From assembly GCF_004366375.1 (NCBI RefSeq), contig NZ_SOEF01000027.1:1-38327 (forward strand): a DNA stretch of 38,327 bases. The letters run 5' to 3'. Positions within the stretch are counted from its first letter, which is position 1; each line of letters opens with the position of its first letter. The stretch is from Halanaerobium congolense. GTDB lineage: Bacteria; Bacillota; Halanaerobiia; Halanaerobiales; Halanaerobiaceae. Of this stretch, positions 1-7,482 are shown piece by piece. Below the pieces are notes generated by a model. The model worked only from the letters and a program-made list of their open reading frames with translations, was not told where the DNA came from and searched no databases. Made by a program: the position numbers and the translations under genes.

Positions 1-93
1 TATACCAGAAACGGGGGTTTCATGCTATTTTTTTGCTAAATAATATTGAAATTTCAAGGTGCAAAAGCACTTTTACAAGTGCGAAGTTTGAGT
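1..93. mobile_element. End of a multicopy insertion sequence (left copy)
   Basis: Positions 1-93 match the reverse complement of 38233-38325 base for base. The match stops sharply at 93, where the sequences diverge. Inside it is a small hairpin (GCACTT, four-base loop, AAGTGC, about 67-82). Read outwards from the window, both copies run into a TGGTATAAT extended -10 box, as expected for the promoter end of a transposase gene. No transposase is present, so the IS family cannot be named. This is probably where an assembler stopped at a repeat, not a composite transposon. Confidence 0.7.
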
Positions 94-147
94 TAGATTC
101 TTATTGGAGGCTTTTTAGTTTAGCATATGCAGGGGGCTTAAAATACA

Positions 148-441
148 ATGGGAAATAAATATGAAATTAGAAATAAGAATGATTCTTTTAAAGAATTAAT
201 TAAAAATAGAAATGATTTAAAAGATGCAGTTGAGGAATTTGATCCTGTTTATGAATTAAGGAAAAAGATATTGTTATTAAGGTTAGATGAAGGTTTATCA
301 CAGGACGAATTGGCTGCTAGAGCGGGTATGAGGCAGTCAGTTATATCTAGAATAGAAAATGGTGAAAGCGAACCAAGAATTGAAACAGTTAATAAAATTG
401 CAAAAGCATTGAATAGAAAAGTAAAGATAGATTTAGTTTGA
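148..441 (+). CDS. XRE-family HTH antitoxin-like regulator (HigA type)
   Basis: A 97-residue protein. Its second half is a typical lambda-repressor-like helix-turn-helix: GLSQDELAARAG at about 49-60, then SVISRIENGESEP, and a short hydrophobic tail ending KVKIDLV. This layout, with a charged N-terminal arm and one HTH, is that of HigA/YddM-type antitoxins, which bind DNA and neutralise a RelE/HigB-like toxin encoded just upstream. Here the upstream sequence is IS end, so the toxin gene has probably been lost or lies beyond the window. A terminator follows directly. The HTH assignment is firm; the antitoxin role is inferred. Confidence 0.75.
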   Translation: MGNKYEIRNKNDSFKELIKNRNDLKDAVEEFDPVYELRKKILLLRLDEGLSQDELAARAGMRQSVISRIENGESEPRIETVNKIAKALNRKVKIDLV

Positions 442-446
442 TTTCT

Positions 447-479
447 AATCTCACTGAATAGGTGGGATTTTTCTTTTTT
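447..479 (+). terminator. Rho-independent terminator after the XRE gene
   Basis: AATCTCAC pairs with GTGGGATT (one G-U pair) across a seven-base loop and is followed by a run of T. Confidence 0.7.
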
Positions 480-657
480 AAAAGCTTTAATTTAATGCTG
501 CATAATTCTCAAATACTAAATTATCAATTTAGATGGTAATAGCTACAGATTGACTCACAGAGACACCATTTTTGGAAAATCTTAGGTGTAAAATCTTATT
601 TAACGAAAGTGTAAAACATTGGTAACTATAGCTATTGGAAATTTTTTGAAATGAATA

Positions 658-686
658 TTGAAATGTTATTCAATTTGATATATAAT
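658..686 (+). promoter_or_regulatory. Promoter of the small gene at 731
   Basis: TTGAAA, a 17-base spacer, then TATAAT. It lies about 45 bases upstream of the small reading frame. The stretch between the terminator at 479 and this promoter shows nothing else recognisable. Confidence 0.6.
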
Positions 687-730
687 TTAGTTAGTAAGCA
701 ATAGTAAGTATATTATACGAGGGATGGTTA

Positions 731-903
731 ATGATGGATAGTTTAAGAGAATTAAAGCAAAATGAAAATCTGGTTATTAATTCAAACAATTTAGAAGAGG
801 AATTTGATGCATATTTTGATAATGTTTCTAAAGAAGATTTAATAAATGATTTAGTGAAGCTGGAATTGAAATACAGGATATAGAAAAAGATTATTTAACC
901 TGA
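731..903 (+). pseudogene. Small unknown gene, frameshifted and cut by an IS
   Basis: Starts with tandem ATG codons behind a GAGGG ribosome-binding site. The first frame runs 50 codons and stops at 881-883. Adding one base near 855-857 joins it to the frame EAGIEIQDIEKDYLT, which continues the acidic, helical character of the first part and ends at 901-903, where the stop codon is supplied by the IS1380-type inverted repeat starting at 899. The gene therefore seems to have been interrupted by the IS and also to have lost one base. I do not recognise the family. Confidence 0.45.
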
Positions 904-921
904 ATTATTCATAGCAACCAC
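899..921 (+). repeat. IS1380-type terminal inverted repeat (left)
   Basis: Reads CCTGAATTATTCATAGCAAC onwards and is the exact reverse complement of 1950-1972. Confidence 0.85.
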
Positions 922-1160
922 GAAATATAATTTTCCTTTGATTTAACTCTAAAACTTTCTGATTTAAGACTTTAAAAGAGATTTTTGAGTTAAATTTTTA
1001 AAAAAATCTATTTTTTGTTATTATGGTAAAAATTACTATTGAAATTGGACATAGATATCCCCTAATCTTCCTTTATGTTTTTAAAACTTTACAATTATTT
1101 TAGAGTTCTGCGTCAACCAAATTCTAAACTCTGTATATTATCCAGTACTTTAAAAAATAG

Positions 1161-1892
1161 TTATTTGTTGGGACATCCTTCTGCCGGTTTTTCAATTTTA
1201 ACTATAACTTTACGGTTTTTATCCCAGCTGCCAGCCTGATAGTTGAATTCACCATAAATAACTTATTTTTCAGATATTTCAGAGTTTTGATTTAGCTTTT
1301 TTAAAAAAGGTTTAGCTAGATCATAAAGCTTTGCATTTGCTTTTAATCGTATGGTATAGGAGATATTATGTTCTTCAGCTATCCGGTAAATACCAGGGGT
1401 GGCAAAACCACTGTCAGCTCTCAGATGAAGTTGTATTTCTTTAAACTTTTTTCTGTATTCTTTAAATACTGGACCTATAAATCTTACAGCCCTTCTTGAT
1501 GTATAAACATTACCGGCTCTAAGTTCAGCTTTAATAAGTTCTCCAGTAACTCCATCAAACATCAATAATGGATGATATCCATGTAGAACAACATCTTCAT
1601 TTTCATGTAAGCTATGATCAACATCATCATTATTAAAATTTAGACTGTCTTTTATTACCTGACTGAATCCAATTTGACTATCAAATTCCTTAAAAAGTAA
1701 CATGCCGGAATCTGATGTTAAATCACCACCATTAAAATTTATTTTTAAATTTGACTTGAAATCCATCTTTTTTTTAGATATAGTAACCACATGGAGTCCC
1801 TCCTTTTTGGTGTAGTTACTATTATTATAAAGGAAAGGGGCTCCATTTTCTATGTTTTTAGAGAAAAATCTTAATAAAATTCTTTCACCCAT
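1161..1892 (-). pseudogene. IS1380-family transposase, deleted and interrupted
   Basis: The N-terminal part carries the family signature NFNGGDLTSDSGMLLFKEFD. The middle reads GYHPLLMFDGVTGELIKAEL and then LRADSGFATPGIYRIAEEHN, the conserved DDE-fold segments around the second acidic residue. An internal deletion joins HSLHENEDV straight to VLHGYHPLL, removing the segment with the first catalytic aspartate. An in-frame TAA at 1263-1265 is followed by more family-like sequence in the same frame (YGEFNYQAGSWDKNRKVIV) as far as 1161. Past that, scraps of the C-terminus continue to about 1080. The true start may be one of the methionines inside the frame. It is inactive. Confidence 0.88.
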
Positions 1893-1949
1893 TAGGTGAA
1901 AACAATATTTTGATAAATGATTGATATATTAGCACTGATAATTTATTTT

Positions 1950-1972
1950 GTGGTTGCTATGAATAATTCAGG
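1950..1972 (-). repeat. IS1380-type terminal inverted repeat (right)
   Basis: Exact reverse complement of 899-921. It marks the transposase-start side of the element. Confidence 0.85.
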
Positions 1973-2222
1973 ATAAAAGAACTTAAGAATAAAAGAGTAA
2001 CTTAATTATAAATATCAAAAGCATTATGTGATTGCTCCTGCTGAAATTGAGAGATTTTGGCGGGAGTTTTTTGTTTGTGTGAGGTGAGTGATTTCATAAG
2101 TCTGTGGGGAAGGCTTTTTAGAGCTAACGCTATAAAAATGCCAGCAGTAGAGGCTACTGGTGGTGTTAAACAAGATTTTATATATTTTGTTGCAATAACA
2201 GGGAATTTTAGTTTGCAACTTT
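1973..2222. other. Gene-free stretch, possibly the end of an IS21-like element
   Basis: No convincing gene on either strand. Read on the minus strand from 2270, the sequence starts TGTTGTAT and then shows three loose repeats containing GTATTCC or AAATTCC followed by TTGCAA. A TGTTG end with several subterminal repeats is the layout of IS21-family termini. The istA and istB genes are absent, so this would be only a relic. The assignment is tentative. Confidence 0.3.
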
Positions 2223-2270
2223 CGGGAATACTAATTTGCAATTTCCGGCAATTTTAGGATACAACAAATA
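2223..2270 (+). repeat. 48-bp dispersed repeat, copy 1
   Basis: Begins CGGGAATACTA and ends ATACAACAAATA. Diverged copies in the same orientation lie at 3044-3090 and 5470-5517. All three start at the same CGGGA boundary and end at the same AAATA. It sits just before the Phd/ParE pair. Confidence 0.75.
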
Positions 2271-2360
2271 CATTGCAATTGTTAAAACAATGGACAATTA
2301 TACTGCCTGTAATAACTTGAAAGATATTAGACCATTTATTGAAAATAATGAGATAATAAA

Positions 2361-2389
2361 TTTACAGTATAGACAAATCATGATATAAT
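2361..2389 (+). promoter_or_regulatory. Promoter of the Phd/ParE-type operon
   Basis: TTTACA, 17 bases, TATAAT. The GAGGTGAG ribosome-binding site and the antitoxin start follow within 40 bases. Confidence 0.6.
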
Positions 2390-2424
2390 ATGACTATAAA
2401 ATTGATATAGAAAGAGGTGAGATC

Positions 2425-2709
2425 ATGGAATTTAATATTAGACCATCAGCAGATTTAAGAAACAAATATAATGAAATATCTAAACAGTGTAAAGAAACTA
2501 GAGAACCAGTTATAATTACTGTACATGGTCGTGGTGATACAGCTGTTCTTGGCCTACAGGATTATAAGCAAATGAAAGCTGAACTTGAATTACTTAGAAC
2601 CCTTGCAGAAGCAGAAGATGATGTGCAGAATGGAAGGTTAGGATCTATGCAGAAGTCTTTTGATGATCTTCGTGAATCTTTAGTCAAGAGGAAAGATAAA
2701 GATGTATAA
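2425..2709 (+). CDS. Phd/YefM-family antitoxin
   Basis: A 94-residue protein. Its N-terminal half matches the Phd/YefM fold, which is DNA-binding and dimeric: RPSADLRNKYNEISKQCKET, then EPVIITVHGRGDTAVLGLQD, then YKQMKAELELL. The C-terminal tail (about 60-94) is charged and would be the disordered part that wraps the toxin. It overlaps the downstream toxin start by eight bases, the usual coupling for such modules, and probably represses the promoter just upstream. The start has a good GAGGTGAG ribosome-binding site. The family is clear; activity is inferred. Confidence 0.88.
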   Translation: MEFNIRPSADLRNKYNEISKQCKETREPVIITVHGRGDTAVLGLQDYKQMKAELELLRTLAEAEDDVQNGRLGSMQKSFDDLRESLVKRKDKDV

Positions 2710-3010
2710 AATCCTAAGAACAGATAAGGCTGAAGATCAGCTGCGAGATATAATATATTATATTGCAGCTAATTCCGGCAGTGTTGATACTGCCCTCAAC
2801 TATTTGGATAAAATAGAAAAAGCTATTAATCACCTAAAAGAGTTTCCTAATGCTGGTAGTATACCAAGATACTCTATTTTAAAAAAACAGGGATTTAGAG
2901 TATTAATTGTAGAAAAGCATCTTGTGTTTTACAAAGTAAATGAAAAAGATAAAATAGTTAATATTTATGCAATAGTTGATGGAAGAAGAGAATATAAGAA
3001 CTTAATCTGA
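2702..3010 (+). CDS. ParE/RelE-superfamily toxin
   Basis: A 102-residue protein of normal family length. It has the ParE pattern: an N-terminal strand and two helices (KAEDQLRDIIYYIAANSGSV), then FPNAGSIPRYSILKKQGFRV, then LIVEKHLVFYKVNEKDKIVN and the C-terminal strand AIVDGRREYKNLI. ParE members poison gyrase and RelE members cut mRNA at the ribosome; the sequence alone does not settle which this is, though FPNAG and the GRREY end favour ParE. It is translationally coupled to the Phd-like antitoxin. It appears intact. Confidence 0.87.
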   Translation: MYKILRTDKAEDQLRDIIYYIAANSGSVDTALNYLDKIEKAINHLKEFPNAGSIPRYSILKKQGFRVLIVEKHLVFYKVNEKDKIVNIYAIVDGRREYKNLI

Positions 3011-3043
3011 TAAACAGCTATACTGAATTTTTGAGATAAAATA

Positions 3044-3090
3044 CGGGATACTATTTTGCATTTCCCGGTAATTTCAGTATACAACAAATA
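3044..3090 (+). repeat. 48-bp dispersed repeat, copy 2
   Basis: Begins CGGGATACTA and ends ATACAACAAATA, the same orientation and boundaries as copy 1. With copy 1 it brackets the toxin-antitoxin pair. CGGGA and TCCCG inside it could form a hairpin. Confidence 0.75.
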
Positions 3091-3137
3091 GCAGTTTGCC
3101 TGTTAAACAAAAAATAATAATACCGGGGGAGATAACT

Positions 3138-3872
3138 ATGGATCATGAATTTCATTATTATATGACTTATCTTATTGCTGCTAGATCTGGTTTTAATAAA
3201 AAAGATGCTGAGACTTTAGCTTATTCCAGTCAATATATTGATAATAATGATCACATTTTTAATATTAGTCCAGGCACAGACAATCATTATGAAAATTATA
3301 TAAGTCAGACTAAAAATATTACTATGCCCAGGAAAAAACTGTTTAGAATTTATCCGATATTTCATTTTGTGCCTGGAAAAGTTTTAGCTAAAGATTCTAG
3401 GCGTAAAGATGGAAAGCTACACCATCTAAATACAACCCCGGATAATAAAAATGCAAATCAGATTTTAGATAGTGCTTTAGAGACTAACAATCTCTATAAA
3501 ATTGGACTTGCAGTACATGCTTTTGCTGATACCTATGCTCAGCAAAAACAATATGGAGGAACAAAAGTCGAAAAATATAATAAATATCAATGGTTAGATA
3601 GGGTTCTTGCTAACCCTGTTAAAATATCCTGGTTTAAATTGCAGAGAGAAATACCACTAATTCCTATTCCTGTGATTATAGAAGTGATTAAAGATAAGAT
3701 TAAAGATTTTTTTGGTGTTGAATTTTCATTTAAATACAGTTGGAAGGATAAAAATGACTATAAGAACAGTCACTGGTATAGGTTTCAGAAAGCAGTAAAA
3801 GAACTGCAGGAAGAAGCAGAAACTATATTAGAAAATAATACACTTTCAAAAATGGAGCTTGAGGAATTGTAA
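3138..3872 (+). CDS. DUF6765-like protein of unknown function
   Basis: A 244-residue protein taken from the ATG at 3138, which has a GGGGGAG ribosome-binding site; a longer frame from a TTG at 3096 has none. The N-terminus (MDHEFHYYMTYLIAARSGFN) and the following AETLAYSSQYIDNNDH resemble DUF6765-type proteins. A later HAFADTYAQQ motif recalls the histidine-rich helices of zinc phospholipase C/P1 nuclease-like folds. Conserved D, H and E residues suggest a metal-dependent hydrolase, but this is inference. No signal peptide or membrane helix is evident. It stands alone between the toxin-antitoxin pair and the Rpn-like gene. Confidence 0.55.
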   Translation: MDHEFHYYMTYLIAARSGFNKKDAETLAYSSQYIDNNDHIFNISPGTDNHYENYISQTKNITMPRKKLFRIYPIFHFVPGKVLAKDSRRKDGKLHHLNTTPDNKNANQILDSALETNNLYKIGLAVHAFADTYAQQKQYGGTKVEKYNKYQWLDRVLANPVKISWFKLQREIPLIPIPVIIEVIKDKIKDFFGVEFSFKYSWKDKNDYKNSHWYRFQKAVKELQEEAETILENNTLSKMELEEL

Positions 3873-3955
3873 ATCCTTTGGTAGGCCTAATTTTGGAGAT
3901 TAAACTAAAGGAACTCACGATATTTATTATTCAAAAAAGTAAAAAAAAAATGTTA

Positions 3956-4000
3956 GGTCACCTCATCGTGACCATAGAGACTAAGCATTGCTTGCTGAGT
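3956..4000 (+). other. Structured intergenic sequence, function unknown
   Basis: GGTCAC and GTGACC form a perfect 6-bp hairpin with a six-base loop (3956-3973). An imperfect hairpin follows (ACTAAGCA with TGCTGAGT). I do not recognise a riboswitch family here. It may be part of the 3' end of the preceding transcript. Confidence 0.35.
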
Positions 4001-4008
4001 TTAATGTT

Positions 4009-4035
4009 GGAGGGCTTTTTAGTTCTCCTTTTTTA
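4009..4035 (+). terminator. Possible weak terminator
   Basis: GGAG pairs with CTCC and is followed by six T. The stem is short. The text TTGGAGG(G)CTTTTTAGTT also occurs at 104-120 beside the left IS end. Confidence 0.35.
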
Positions 4036-4055
4036 TTTATCACCAAAATAATTAT

Positions 4056-4084
4056 TTTACTTTATTTCCAATTTATTCTATGAT
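4056..4084 (+). promoter_or_regulatory. Promoter of the Rpn-like gene
   Basis: TTTACT, 17 bases, TATGAT, about 40 bases before the start codon. Confidence 0.5.
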
Positions 4085-4125
4085 ATACTTTTAATAGTAT
4101 AAATATTAGAAGAGGAGGAAATTTA

Positions 4126-5001
4126 ATGCAGGAATTTGATGTGACGGCTCATAACTATGATTTTGTTTTTAAGGACTCTTTTAATCTCTTTAAAAATGAT
4201 ATTGCTGATTTTTTAGAGGTGGAGCTGCCTGGAATTGCTTCTTATCTGGAAACTGAATTTGCTGAGATTGAAACAAATTTAGAATTACTTGATTTAAATT
4301 TCATGCTGGAAGACGGGTCAATCCTCCATCTAGAGGAAGAAGCAGAGATTTCTGTTTCAGACTTAATTCGTTTTGCCAGTTATGATTTAAAGTTGTATAA
4401 TAGATATAGAGATAGAGTTCGGACAATTATTTTATGTATTAAGGGCTATACAGATTCAACAGCAGGATTTAACTGCGGCAGTCTCGGTTATAATTCAACT
4501 GTTGTAGATATGTCTAAAAAAGATGGCAAAAAGAAACTGGAAGAATTAAAAGAAAAAATTGAAAATAACGAAAAGATAAATTATCTTGATTTAATCTTTT
4601 TACCTCTGATGAATAGTGATCAGAAAATAGTTGATCGGGTCAAAGAAACTATTAAATTGGAAGAAAAGCTGGAAATAGAGCAAAATTCAAAAAACAATCT
4701 TGTTGCTTTGACTGTTGTTTTAAGTGATAAATTTTTAAGTGACAAAGATATGTCAGAAATTTGGAGGGATTACAAAATGGTAAAATTCTTTAAATATGTA
4801 GAAGAGCAGGGCAAAAAAGAAGGCGAAAAACAGGGTGAGAAAAAATTATTTAAAAAGTTAATAAAAGGTAATTTTGAAGGCTGCGATGATAAAATCATGG
4901 AATTAATTGATCAGGCAGAAATAAGTAAATTAGAAGAGTTAAGTGAAAGAATTTCTAAGATTAAGGATTTAAAGGAATTAGAAGAAGCATTAAAGCATTA
5001 A
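4126..5001 (+). CDS. Rpn/PD-(D/E)XK nuclease-family protein
   Basis: A 291-residue protein with an AGGAGG ribosome-binding site. The N-terminal 100 residues look like the Rpn (recombination-promoting nuclease, formerly transposase_31) fold: DFVFKDSFNLFKNDIADFL, then LLDLNFMLEDGSILHLEEEA with D56 and E70-x-E72 as the probable PD-(D/E)XK core, then IRFASYDLKLYNRY. The more usual E-x-Q pair reads E-x-E here. The C-terminus (about 220-291) is a charged helical tail with the repeat EGEKQGEKK. Such proteins are common as multiple copies in AT-rich genomes. Biological role unknown. Confidence 0.75.
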   Translation: MQEFDVTAHNYDFVFKDSFNLFKNDIADFLEVELPGIASYLETEFAEIETNLELLDLNFMLEDGSILHLEEEAEISVSDLIRFASYDLKLYNRYRDRVRTIILCIKGYTDSTAGFNCGSLGYNSTVVDMSKKDGKKKLEELKEKIENNEKINYLDLIFLPLMNSDQKIVDRVKETIKLEEKLEIEQNSKNNLVALTVVLSDKFLSDKDMSEIWRDYKMVKFFKYVEEQGKKEGEKQGEKKLFKKLIKGNFEGCDDKIMELIDQAEISKLEELSERISKIKDLKELEEALKH

Positions 5002-5035
5002 AATAGTTGAATAGAAAACAGTTTTGTATAATTTT

Positions 5036-5078
5036 ACTCCTGGATTTATTTGATTAGCTGCCAGGAGTATTTTTATTT
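5036..5078 (+). terminator. Terminator of the Rpn-like gene
   Basis: ACTCCTGG pairs perfectly with CCAGGAGT across a 17-base loop, followed by ATTTTTATTT. Confidence 0.75.
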
Positions 5079-5179
5079 ACTTTTCAAAAAGAAAAAATCT
5101 AAACTAAATACGATTTGGATTATATAAATTTATAGAAAAGCTTCTGCTAATTTTGTCGATTAGATTGAAATGAAACTCA

Positions 5180-5469
5180 GGCTGGGTCTCAACGGGTGGT
5201 AAATTTATCAAAGAATTTCAGGAGAAGATGGAAAAGTACTTAAATGTAGATCGAGCAGTAGCAGTCAATCCAGTTACCTATATGGGAGCAGAACCTGTAT
5301 TTATGGACTGTGGAGATGATATCAACATCGATCCAGATAAATTAGAATCATTTTTAGCGGATCAATGTAAAATGGTAGATGGTAAAGTAATTAATAAAAA
5401 AACAGATAAAGAAATTGAAGAAAATAGAGATATTCTTGCTCCGGTATTAGAAAAAATAGCTCTTTTGGT
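5180..5469 (+). pseudogene. LegC/DegT-type aminotransferase remnant
   Basis: The frame reads GWVSTGGKFIKEFQEKMEKY, the classical N-terminus of DegT/DnrJ/EryC1/StrS aminotransferases, through LNVDRAVA and then jumps straight to NPVTYMGAEPVFMDCGDDIN. The part normally between them (the VNGTSAL...-type segment that binds PLP phosphate) is deleted. It continues with LESFLADQC and GKVINKKTDKEI, a pattern typical of LegC-like enzymes that make amino sugars for surface glycans. About 280 residues with the catalytic lysine are missing. There is no start codon for the full frame. It may once have belonged with the CapD-like gene at 8202. Confidence 0.75.
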
Positions 5470-5517
5470 CGGGAATACTACTTTGCAATTTTCAGTGATT
5501 TTACTATACAATAAATA
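5470..5517 (+). repeat. 48-bp dispersed repeat, copy 3
   Basis: Begins CGGGAATACTAC and ends CTATACAATAAATA. It is the most diverged of the three copies and abuts the broken end of the aminotransferase remnant. Confidence 0.65.
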
Positions 5518-5524
5518 AAAAATT

Positions 5525-5553
5525 TTTACTTTTAAACTAAAATAAGATATAAT
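5525..5553 (+). promoter_or_regulatory. Promoter of the AbiE-type operon
   Basis: TTTACT, 17 bases, TATAAT, with an AGAGGTGG ribosome-binding site downstream. Confidence 0.55.
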
Positions 5554-5582
5554 ATTAGTATAATAGTAAAAGAGGTGGTTCG

Positions 5583-6176
5583 ATGAATTATCGTCAAAAA
5601 TTAAATAATTTAATCGAAAAAAATGACGGCCTTGTTTTAACTAAAGAATTGAAAGAAAAAAATATCCCTCGAGAATATTTGTCTATTTTTTTAGAAGAAG
5701 ATAAGTTGGAGAGAATCAAAAGAGGAGTTTATACAACTCCTGCTACTTTTAGTGATGAGATGTATATCATCCAGCAAAAAAATACCAGATTGATTTATTC
5801 ACATGAAACAGTTCTTTATCTACATGATCTAAGTGATAGAGATCCTTTAGAATATACAGCAACTGTTCCTTATGGTTATCATAATCCTTATTTGAAGGAT
5901 GAAAACATTAAAGTTCATACAGTAAAAAAAGAACTTCATTTATTAGGGGTTATGGAAAAAGAAACTATCTACGGCAGGAAAATTAAAGTATATAATAAAG
6001 AAAGAACTATCTGTGATATTTTAAAAGATCGAAATAACATGGACATTTCAACGGTGAATGAAGCTGTCAGAAAATATTTAACGGGGAAAGATAAAGATTT
6101 ACATTTGCTTTTGGATTACGGCGATAAATTAAAAATCAGTAGTATCTTAAGAAAATATTTGGAGATGTTTGTATGA
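5583..6176 (+). CDS. abiEi: AbiEi-family antitoxin (type IV toxin-antitoxin)
   Basis: A 197-residue protein. Residues 1-50 form the winged-helix DNA-binding part (LVLTKELKEKNIPREYLSIF, then LERIKRGVYTTPATF). The rest is the antitoxin domain with YSHETVLYLHDLSDRDPLEY, TVPYGYHNPYL, and the C-terminal KVYNKERTICDILKDRNNMD. In characterised AbiE systems AbiEi represses the operon and counteracts the nucleotidyltransferase AbiEii; the pair can abort phage infection. It overlaps the next start by four bases (ATGA). It looks complete, although its partner is broken. Confidence 0.9.
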   Translation: MNYRQKLNNLIEKNDGLVLTKELKEKNIPREYLSIFLEEDKLERIKRGVYTTPATFSDEMYIIQQKNTRLIYSHETVLYLHDLSDRDPLEYTATVPYGYHNPYLKDENIKVHTVKKELHLLGVMEKETIYGRKIKVYNKERTICDILKDRNNMDISTVNEAVRKYLTGKDKDLHLLLDYGDKLKISSILRKYLEMFV

Positions 6177-6631
6177 AAAATTTAATGCAACTAAAAGATT
6201 TAATTAAGAATTTGACCAAAGAAAAAAATATTAATAGTCAGGTGCTTTTAAGAAATTACATGATGCAGCGATTATTATTAAAAATTGCAAATTCTGATTA
6301 TAAGAATAACTTTATCCTTAAAGGTGGTATGTTAGTTGCGGATTTAGTGGGGATTGAATCAAGAAGTACAGTAGATATGGATCTTACTATAAAATCTTTT
6401 AGCCTAACCAGAGAAAATATCACAGAAGTTTTTGCAGAAATATTTTTAACAGAAACTGAAGATGGGATTGAATTTAAATTAAAGAAGATAGAGAAAATAA
6501 GAGAGGAATCTGAATATAAAGGGTTTAGGCTATCTATATTGGCATTAATGGGTAAAGCTAAAATACCTTTAAAAATATACTTAACAACAGGAGATAAACT
6601 GACACCATCTGAAATTAATTATAGATATTAA
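6173..6631 (+). pseudogene. abiEii: AbiEii-family nucleotidyltransferase toxin, truncated
   Basis: The 152 residues cover only the N-terminal half of the usual 250-300. The nucleotidyltransferase core is visible: FILKGGMLVADLVGIESRST followed by VDMDLTI, the GG and D-x-D elements that bind metal and nucleotide. The frame ends at LTPSEINYRY, exactly where the family normally continues into its long C-terminal helical part. From there the DNA is unrelated. Loss of the toxin while keeping the antitoxin is a common decay path. Confidence 0.8.
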
Positions 6632-6880
6632 TACCAGTATTGATCAGCAGGAGTATACTGGTTGGACTCAGCTAGACATTTTGATCTGGGATGAAGCAGA
6701 AAAAAATAATTATCCTTTTACTTTGAGTATGCAAATACTTGTATTGGAGTAAACATTGATAATAAACTTGATTTAAGATATAAAAATAACAGAAAGAGAA
6801 AATGTAATTAGTTGGTCAATTTTTTTATTTAGTATTAAAAAAGTAATGAGGTATATTATAATAGCAAAGGGGGAATTGGG
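6632..6880. other. Decayed sequence with a short unknown remnant
   Basis: Starting inside the end of the AbiEii frame, another frame (6624-6752) encodes 42 residues including SIDQQEYTGWTQLDILIWDE. It has no start and I do not recognise it. After it come only A/T-rich bases and a GGGGG ribosome-binding site for the next gene. Confidence 0.3.
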
Positions 6881-7054
6881 ATGGCCACATCATCTTTTAA
6901 TAAGGATTTCACCTTGAATACAAAGAAGGCTGTGGAGTCATTCGAGAGAATTATTTCCACTCCTAAAAAAGGTATTAAAATCGATAGAAATCTGGTATCA
7001 GCTGAAAAAGAGCGGCGAGGTAAGCAGAAATTAAAACAAATATTATCTCGCTAA
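6881..7054 (+). CDS. Small conserved-type protein, possible antitoxin partner of a GNAT
   Basis: A 57-residue protein with a strong GGGGGAA ribosome-binding site. Its pattern is MATSSFNKDFTLNTKKAVES, then a helical middle with ISTPKKGIKIDRNL, and a basic end ERRGKQKLKQILSR. It reads like a short DNA-binding or antitoxin protein. The frame for a GNAT-like protein starts over its last codons, so the two were probably an operon, and a toxin-antitoxin role is possible. That role is inferred from context only; the small protein itself appears intact. Confidence 0.6.
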   Translation: MATSSFNKDFTLNTKKAVESFERIISTPKKGIKIDRNLVSAEKERRGKQKLKQILSR

Positions 7055-7203
7055 AACGACTAATAGAAATAAGTGATGAGCTTAAAGCTCAAGAACTTAT
7101 TTCTATTTTTGTTTGTGAAAAAGATAAAGATATTGAATATTTTTTAAAAAACAGAGCGATTCTATTTGAAAAGTTAGGAAAAAGCAGAACTTTTTTATTT
7201 TAA
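7042..7203 (+). pseudogene. Truncated GNAT-like acetyltransferase partner
   Basis: The frame overlapping the end of the 57-residue gene encodes LKRLIEISDELKAQELISIF, then EKDKDIEYFLKNRAILFEKL and GKSRTFLF, then stops. This is like the N-terminus of clostridial GNAT proteins that follow such small genes. The acetyl-CoA binding motifs are missing and no good start codon remains. It is a fragment. Confidence 0.5.
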
Positions 7204-7480
7204 TTCAACAAAGTACTAAACTGATAGAATTGAACTCTACAGTTATTACTATCTTGATCCGGGAGTTATTAGTCCTGAAGATATTCTCTGAACTATGAAG
7301 CTGGATATAAAAAATGATTTTAGTTCAATGTCTATGCTTCAGGATTTTGCCAGTAATTATGAGTTGAAAAATGAAAAACAGACTCAGGAATTTGTGAGAT
7401 GGCAGAAATGATCCCTGCCCCTGTGGTAGTGGCAAAAAATATAAGAAGTACTGTCTGGCTAAAGAAAATTAATAGATATT
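7204..7480. other. Decayed stretch without an intact gene
   Basis: Holds scraps of coding-like sequence, for example ELYSYYYLDPGVISPEDIL followed by a stop, and a 38-codon frame at 7295-7411 containing NDFSSMSMLQDFASNYELKN. There is no ribosome-binding site and no recognisable family. Confidence 0.3.
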
Positions 7481-7482
7481 AT

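Larger units (their letters stand above)
899..1972 (-). mobile_element. Decayed IS1380-family insertion sequence
   Basis: Bounded by 23-bp perfect inverted repeats beginning CCTGAATTATTCATAG. Inside is an IS1380-type transposase on the minus strand with an internal deletion, a stop codon and a degraded C-terminus. At about 1.07 kb it is well below the usual 1.6-1.7 kb of the family. No clear target duplication is visible: the flanks read TTAA on the left and ATAA on the right. It cannot move by itself but could be mobilised by an intact relative. Confidence 0.85.

Noticed and set aside
94-158. Toxin gene fragment upstream of the XRE gene
   Set aside because: A frame ending at 156-158 overlaps the antitoxin start, but its residues do not resemble HigB or RelE C-termini.
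2002-2257. Reading frames of 64-79 codons on both strands
   Set aside because: No ribosome-binding site, overlapping frames on both strands, and the DNA looks like the end of a mobile element.
3956-4000. Riboswitch upstream of the Rpn-like gene
   Set aside because: Hairpins are present but no known conserved core is recognisable, and the probable promoter lies downstream of them.
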